9,633 bases of DNA, from contig CAZJJO010000074.1 in NCBI GenBank assembly GCA_964546375.1, positions 1 through 9,633 of the forward strand, read 5' to 3'. Position 1 is the stretch's first letter; every line of letters begins with the position of its first letter. Source of the DNA: CAYVFM01 sp964546375 (GTDB lineage: Bacteria; Gemmatimonadota; Gemmatimonadetes; Palauibacterales; Palauibacteraceae). Positions 6,610-9,633 of the stretch are shown piece after piece. The notes under the pieces are model-generated. The model worked only from the letters and a program-made list of their open reading frames with translations. It was not told the origin of the DNA and searched no databases. The translations under genes were made by a program, and so were the position numbers.

Positions 6610-8418
6610 ATGCCCGACGCTCCCGACGCCCCCGCTTCCCGTCCCCGGCGCCTCCGCCGCGGCTTCCGACGCTTCCTCGTCGGCCTCGGCGCGCTGACGC
6701 TCGTCCTCGTGGCGGGCGGGCTCGTCGCGGCGCTGCTGTGGGGCGGGCCCGGGGACGTGCCCGACCGGACCGTCCTCGAGCTGGACCTCGAGCGGGGCTA
6801 CATCGAGAACGTGCCCGGGGACTTCGCCTCGCAGCAGCTCCACGGGGACGGCCCGACGGTGCTGGACGTGGTCTCGGCGCTGGAGCGGGCGGCCGAGGAC
6901 GACCGGGTCGTGGGCCTGGTGGCGAAGGTGGGCGCCCACGGGATGGGGCTCGGCCGGGTGCAGGAGATCCGCGACGCGGTGCTCCGGTTCCGGGAGAGCG
7001 GCAAGCCGGCCGTGGCCTGGTCGGAGACCTTCGGCGAGGTCGGGCCCGGCAACGCCGCCTACTACCTGGCCACCGCCTTCGACGAGATCCACCTCCAGCC
7101 CTCCGGCGACGTCGGCCTGACGGGCCTTCGGGTCGAGACGCCCTTCTACGCGCGGGCCCTGGAGAACCTCCATGTCCGGATCGAGGGCGACCACCGCCAC
7201 GAGTACAAGAACGCCTTCAACGTCTTCGTCGACACCGCCTACACCGAGGCGCACCGCGAGGCCACCTCGGCCGTGATGGCGTCGCAGTTCCGCCAGATGG
7301 TCCGCGGCATCGCCGAGGGACGGGGCCTCGACACGGCGACCGTCGCCGACCTCTTCGACCGCGGGATCTTCCTCGGCCGGGAGGCCGTGGAGGCGGGCCT
7401 GGCGGACGGGACGGCCTACCGGGACGAGGTCTACGACGACCTCTTCGGCCGCTTCGAGGAGGAGTTCGAGCTGCTCTACCTCCCCCGCTACCTGGAGCGG
7501 GCCGGCGGCGCCTGGGACGAGGGCACGAAGGTCGCCCTGATCCACGGCACCGGCCCGGTGGTGCGGGGCGAGAGCGAGTTCGAGTGGTCGATGTGGTCGC
7601 CCTCGATGGGCTCGGAGACGGTGACGGCGGCCTTCCGGGCGGCCGTCGAGGACGACGAGGTGGAGGCGATCCTCTTCCGGGTCGCCAGCCCCGGCGGCTC
7701 GTACGTCGCCTCCGACGCCATCTGGCGCGAGGTCGTCCGCGCCCGCGAGGCGGGCAAGCCGGTGGTGGCGTCGATGGGCGACGTGGCGGGCTCGGGCGGC
7801 TACTACGTGGCCATGGCGGCCGACGCCGTCGTGGCCCAGCCGGCCACCGTCACCGGCTCCATCGGCGTGCTCAACTTCAAGCCGGTGACGGACGAGATGT
7901 GGGACGAGCTGGGCGTGGACTGGGACGCGGTCCAGACCAGCGACAGGGCCGACATCTGGAGCACGCTGGAGGGCTTCGACGAGGACGAGCGGGAACGCTT
8001 CCAGGCCTGGCTCGACCGCGTCTACGCCGACTTCACGGCCAAGGCCGCCGAGGGCCGGGGCCTGGAGCTCGACTCGCTGCAGAAGGTCGCCCGCGGCCGG
8101 ATCTGGTCGGGCGAGGACGCCCGGCGGATCGGGCTCGTCGACGCGCTGGGCGGCTACCGGACCGCCCTGGACCGGATCCGCGAGGCGCTGGAGCTGGAGG
8201 CCGACGCGGAGCTGGCCCTGAAGCGGTATCCCCGGCCGACCCCCGCCTGGAAGCAGTTCCTCGAGGAAGGGCCCGCGAGCAGCGAGGAGAAGGCGGTCTC
8301 GTCCCTGCTGCGGCAGGTGGGCGAGGCCGGACGGCCGGCCGCGGGGCTGGCCCGCCGGCTCGGGCTGGCCCGGCCCGCCGGGGTGCTCACGATGCCGCCG
8401 GGGACGCCGGGCGGCTGA
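6610..8418 (+). CDS. sppA: Signal peptide peptidase SppA, 67K type
   Basis: This 602-aa membrane-anchored serine protease degrades leftover signal peptides. ATG 6610 follows AAGGTGA at about 5 nt. A basic N-terminus (RPRRLRRGFRRF) precedes one hydrophobic segment (about 22-44), giving an N-in anchor with the protease outside the cytoplasm. Two tandem ClpP/crotonase-like domains follow, as in E. coli SppA (618 aa, Lys209/Ser409 dyad). The N-terminal domain has NAAYYLATAFDEIHLQPSGD and GDHRHEYKNAFNVF with predicted general base K200. The C-terminal domain has FRVASPGGSYVASDAIW and MGDVAGSGGYYVAMAAD with nucleophile S395, then TGSIGVLNF and IWSGEDARRIGLVDALGG. Both dyad residues are present and length is normal, so an active enzyme is expected. 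The last 55 residues or so are variable and Ala/Gly/Arg-rich. It appears to be its own transcription unit, with no functional tie to its neighbours. Confidence 0.97.
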   Translation: MPDAPDAPASRPRRLRRGFRRFLVGLGALTLVLVAGGLVAALLWGGPGDVPDRTVLELDLERGYIENVPGDFASQQLHGDGPTVLDVVSALERAAEDDRVVGLVAKVGAHGMGLGRVQEIRDAVLRFRESGKPAVAWSETFGEVGPGNAAYYLATAFDEIHLQPSGDVGLTGLRVETPFYARALENLHVRIEGDHRHEYKNAFNVFVDTAYTEAHREATSAVMASQFRQMVRGIAEGRGLDTATVADLFDRGIFLGREAVEAGLADGTAYRDEVYDDLFGRFEEEFELLYLPRYLERAGGAWDEGTKVALIHGTGPVVRGESEFEWSMWSPSMGSETVTAAFRAAVEDDEVEAILFRVASPGGSYVASDAIWREVVRAREAGKPVVASMGDVAGSGGYYVAMAADAVVAQPATVTGSIGVLNFKPVTDEMWDELGVDWDAVQTSDRADIWSTLEGFDEDERERFQAWLDRVYADFTAKAAEGRGLELDSLQKVARGRIWSGEDARRIGLVDALGGYRTALDRIREALELEADAELALKRYPRPTPAWKQFLEEGPASSEEKAVSSLLRQVGEAGRPAAGLARRLGLARPAGVLTMPPGTPGG

Positions 8419-8480
8419 TCCCCGGGCGGTCCGCCGACGCCTCCGCCGGTTGCCCCCGGCTCCCGATCCCGGCCTCGACT

Positions 8481-8502
8481 CCGGGCCCGATCCCGGGCCC
8501 GG
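8481..8502 (+). terminator. Perfect 9-bp stem-loop after sppA (terminator-like, no T tract)
   Basis: CCGGGCCCG (8481-8489), loop ATCC and CGGGCCCGG (8494-8502) form a perfect 9-bp GC stem 62 nt after the sppA stop. Position and stability suit a transcript end, but no U-run follows. It may only protect the 3' end or pause RNA polymerase. Confidence 0.4.
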
Positions 8503-8543
8503 CCGGGCGGGCGCACGGGCGGCCCGCGGCCGGTCTGAAACAA

Positions 8544-8638
8544 CCCTCCGAGGCGCCCCGTAGGGGGCCGTGGACAGCGAAGGGGGACGACCCCGAGACG
8601 GAGGCCCCGACCGGGGCCCTCACCATAGACACGGAGGG
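8544..8638 (+). promoter_or_regulatory. Candidate structured leader with an anti-SD that can pair two alternative partners
   Basis: CCCTCCG (8544-8550) is perfectly complementary to CGGAGGG (8632-8638), which is the SD of the mini-ORF at 8646. Six of the same bases (8545-8550) can instead pair with CGGAGG (8599-8604), closing a three-way junction. That junction encloses stems GCCCC-GTAG-GGGGC (8554-8567) and GGGG-ACGA-CCCC (8583-8594). A further stem GGCCCC-GACC-GGGGCC (8603-8618) precedes the SD. The two pairings exclude each other, the logic of a translational riboswitch. I recognise no known riboswitch class, and GC-rich sequence makes chance pairing common. Confidence 0.35.
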
Positions 8639-8645
8639 AAGCACC

Positions 8646-8717
8646 ATGAGCATCATCGCCATCGGACTGACCACGCTCTGCGGCGCCGCGCTGATCGACC
8701 CCCGGCTGCACGCCTGA
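8646..8717 (+). CDS. Putative 23-aa small protein or leader peptide
   Basis: This short ORF starts at ATG 8646 and ends at TGA 8715-8717. It has one of the best SDs in the window (GGAGGG at 8633-8638, 7 nt before the ATG). The peptide begins MSIIAIGLTTLCGAALI, a hydrophobic stretch of about 17 residues with one cysteine, and ends in a short polar tail containing Asp, Arg and His. It could be a small membrane-associated peptide or a regulatory leader. It does not resemble an amino-acid attenuator, since no residue is repeated in a run. It stands alone: the sppA stop is 227 nt upstream, and two strong hairpins lie just downstream (8730-8755 and 8770-8793). No homologue is recognised. Support rests on the SD, the spacing and the composition of the peptide. 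Confidence 0.4.
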   Translation: MSIIAIGLTTLCGAALIDPRLHA

Positions 8718-8729
8718 GGGCCGGGCCGG

Positions 8730-8793
8730 CGGGGGCCGCCCCGAGGCGGTCCCCGGTCGAGCCGCACGACGACCCCCGGGCCACCGGGGGTCG
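8730..8793 (+). terminator. Tandem strong stem-loops after the mini-ORF
   Basis: The first stem is 8730-8740 with 8745-8755: 11 bp including one G-U, loop CCGA. The second is CGACCCCCGG (8770-8779) with CCGGGGGTCG (8784-8793): 10 bp, perfect, loop GCCA. They begin 13 nt after the mini-ORF stop and lie well upstream of the next promoter, so they probably mark a transcript end. Neither is followed by a T tract. Because both are symmetrical, they could also act on transcripts from the opposite strand. Confidence 0.45.
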
Positions 8794-8855
8794 CGGTACG
8801 TGGTAGGGGCGGGAACCGTCCGGCGCCGGCCGGGATGACGCCCGCCTCGACGCCC

Positions 8856-8897
8856 TCCCGGTCACGGCGACCGGGACGAGCGAAGTCCCCTCGCTCG
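8856..8897. repeat. Two adjacent inverted repeats between the hairpin pair and the promoter
   Basis: TCCCGGTC-ACGGC-GACCGGGA (8856-8876) is a perfect 8-bp stem. CGAGCGA (8877-8883) with TCGCTCG (8891-8897) is a perfect 7-bp stem starting at the next base. An alternative stem GGGAC/GTCCC (8873-8877/8885-8889) would disrupt both. The role is unknown; termination or RNA processing are possible. Confidence 0.4.
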
Positions 8898-8928
8898 CCG
8901 GACATGGCCATCCCCGGACCCCTCCTGT

Positions 8929-8957
8929 TTGACAGCACACGTATATATCCCTGTATT
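8929..8957 (+). promoter_or_regulatory. Sigma70-like promoter of the EEP-family lipoprotein gene
   Basis: A consensus TTGACA (8929-8934) is followed after 17 nt by TGTATT (8952-8957, 4 of 6). It sits in an AT-rich patch that contrasts sharply with its surroundings and includes TATATAT in the spacer. The predicted TSS near 8963-8966 gives a leader of about 73 nt before ATG 9038. Confidence 0.6.
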
Positions 8958-8966
8958 CGTATCTGT

Positions 8967-8987
8967 GATCGGACATCATGTCCGGTC
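8967..8987. promoter_or_regulatory. Dyad at the predicted transcription start (operator or 5' stem)
   Basis: CGGACAT-C-ATGTCCG (8970-8984) is a perfect 15-bp dyad. It extends to 10-bp arms with one T/G mismatch (8967-8987). It lies 10 nt after the putative -10, the usual position of a repressor site. The half-site CGGACAT also occurs alone at 8899-8905, upstream of the -35. No regulator gene for it is visible in the window. Confidence 0.45.
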
Positions 8988-9037
8988 GCTGCGACGGACC
9001 GCGCTCGCCGCCTCCGCCGTCTCACCGGGAAACGAGC

Positions 9038-9633
9038 ATGCGATCCCAACGCCTTCTCCGTCCGCGCGCCCTGCTCCTGCTGGCCGTTCCGGTCCTGCTG
9101 GCCGGATGCGAGAGCGTCTTCGAGCCCGCCGGCCCCGCCCCCGGGGGCCCGGACCTGGCCACGGTTCCGGACAGGGGCGGCGACGCGACGCTGGACGTCG
9201 CCACCTGGAACCTCGAGTGGTTCGGCAACACCGAGAACGGGCCGACCGACGAGCAGCTCCAGCTCGAGAACGCACGGGACGTGATCCTCGGAGCCGGGAT
9301 GGACGTCTGGGCGGTCCAGGAGATCTCCATCGGGAGCCACTGGGAGGACCTGGAGGCCCAGCTCGACGGCTACACCGGCTTCCTCGCCGACGAGAGCCAC
9401 GTGGTGAACGGGCCCGAGTTCTACCGCGATTTCGGCGACACCGAGCTGAAGGTCGGCCTCGCCTGGAGGGACTCGATCGCCGACCTGGTGGACGCGCGGG
9501 TGATCCTGACCGAGTTCGACGACGCCTTCGCCGGACGTCCCCCCCTCCAGGCGACCCTCGACGTGACGCTGAACGGGGTGACGCAGCAGGTCGTCTTCGT
9601 CGTCCTCCACATGAAGTGCTGCTCGGACGGCCG
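9038..9633 (+). CDS. Lipoprotein of the endonuclease/exonuclease/phosphatase (EEP) superfamily, C-terminus cut by the window edge
   Basis: 198 codons are visible and the frame stays open to the right edge. The N-terminus is a lipoprotein signal: basic start, hydrophobic core ALLLLAVPVL and lipobox LAGC with C24 as the predicted lipidated residue. A Pro/Gly-rich linker runs to about residue 45. The EEP fold then begins with DVATWNLEWFG (catalytic-type Asn58) and DVWAVQEIS (metal-ligand Glu95), and VVFVVLHMK (His191) matches the strand before the family's middle motif. The family cleaves phosphodiester bonds in DNA, RNA, phosphoinositides or other substrates, with a magnesium-type metal. Here it is predicted to act outside the cytoplasm, attached to a membrane. 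The catalytic Asp/His near the C-terminus are outside the window, so substrate and activity cannot be judged. LHMK is followed by two adjacent cysteines. The SD is weak (GGGA, about 9 nt upstream), but the start is fixed by the signal peptide. Confidence 0.88.
   Translation, partial: MRSQRLLRPRALLLLAVPVLLAGCESVFEPAGPAPGGPDLATVPDRGGDATLDVATWNLEWFGNTENGPTDEQLQLENARDVILGAGMDVWAVQEISIGSHWEDLEAQLDGYTGFLADESHVVNGPEFYRDFGDTELKVGLAWRDSIADLVDARVILTEFDDAFAGRPPLQATLDVTLNGVTQQVVFVVLHMKCCSDG

Larger units (their letters stand above)
8718..9037. other. Intergenic region: four stem-loops followed by the promoter of the last gene
   Basis: This 320-bp stretch has no supported protein gene on either strand. 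From left to right it holds two 10-11 bp stem-loops (8730-8755, 8770-8793) and two adjacent 7-8 bp stem-loops (8856-8876, 8877-8897). Then come an isolated CGGACAT half-site (8899-8905), a TTGACA promoter (8929-8957), a dyad (8967-8987) and a leader of about 50 nt with a weak SD before ATG 9038. Confidence 0.7.

Noticed and set aside
6385..7545. A 386-codon minus-strand frame opposite the start of sppA
   Set aside because: Low-complexity composition, no motif, no SD, and it is fully antisense to well-supported genes.
6738..8717. A 659-codon plus-strand frame overlapping sppA and reaching into the mini-ORF
   Set aside because: It is the GC-driven shadow of sppA (Gly/Arg-rich, no motifs). Only its last 24 codons, from ATG 8646, have independent start signals and are kept as the mini-ORF.
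8419..9037. tRNA, riboswitch of a known class, or self-cleaving ribozyme in the gene-poor region
   Set aside because: No T-loop GTTCGAATC-type sequence, cloverleaf or conserved core of a riboswitch or ribozyme that I know could be matched; only generic stems are visible.
8387..9610. A 407-codon minus-strand frame across the sppA 3' end and the lipoprotein gene
   Set aside because: It runs through the promoter, hairpins and lipoprotein gene, and its translation shows no recognisable domain.
1..9633. CRISPR array, insertion sequence or prophage
   Set aside because: No regularly spaced repeats, transposase-like protein, terminal inverted repeats or phage genes were seen, and composition is uniform apart from two short AT-rich promoters.

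Overview
The window is extremely GC-rich (clearly above 70% by eye, not computed). Its genes use mostly G/C at third codon positions and start with ATG or GTG behind GGAGG-like Shine-Dalgarno (SD) sequences. The phylum cannot be fixed from sequence alone. A 67K-type SppA and TTGACA-like promoters in this base composition fit a Gram-negative-type bacterium such as Gemmatimonadota (Longimicrobia-like). Rhodothermota or another high-GC lineage remains possible. This is inference.

Layout. Positions 1-809 (minus strand) hold the start of a xanthine-dehydrogenase-family molybdenum hydroxylase operon: the [2Fe-2S] subunit, overlapped by 8 nt by the N-terminus of the molybdopterin-binding subunit, which runs off the left edge. 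A small class I SAM methyltransferase follows on the minus strand (1052-1675). A 312-bp divergent intergenic region separates it from a plus-strand two-domain O-methyltransferase-like gene (1988-3024), which appears broken by a one-base deletion in a G run near 2352-2356.

The most coherent system is at 3091-6425. A sigma70-like promoter lies in an AT-rich island carrying two near-identical palindromes exactly 20 bp apart. It is followed by a TetR-family repressor and, 47 nt on, by an 851-aa three-domain PEP-utilising phosphotransferase with the domain order of rifampin phosphotransferases. This looks like an autoregulated, ligand-inducible detoxification or modification operon; the ligand and substrate are unknown.

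After it come a complete sppA (membrane-anchored signal peptide peptidase, 6610-8418) and a gene-poor 620-bp stretch (8419-9037). That stretch holds many strong stem-loops and a 23-codon mini-ORF with an excellent SD that an upstream anti-SD could sequester. It ends with a TTGACA promoter overlapped on its downstream side by a dyad. The window closes inside a lipoprotein of the endonuclease/exonuclease/phosphatase superfamily (9038 to the right edge).

No tRNA, rRNA, CRISPR array, insertion sequence or phage gene was recognised.
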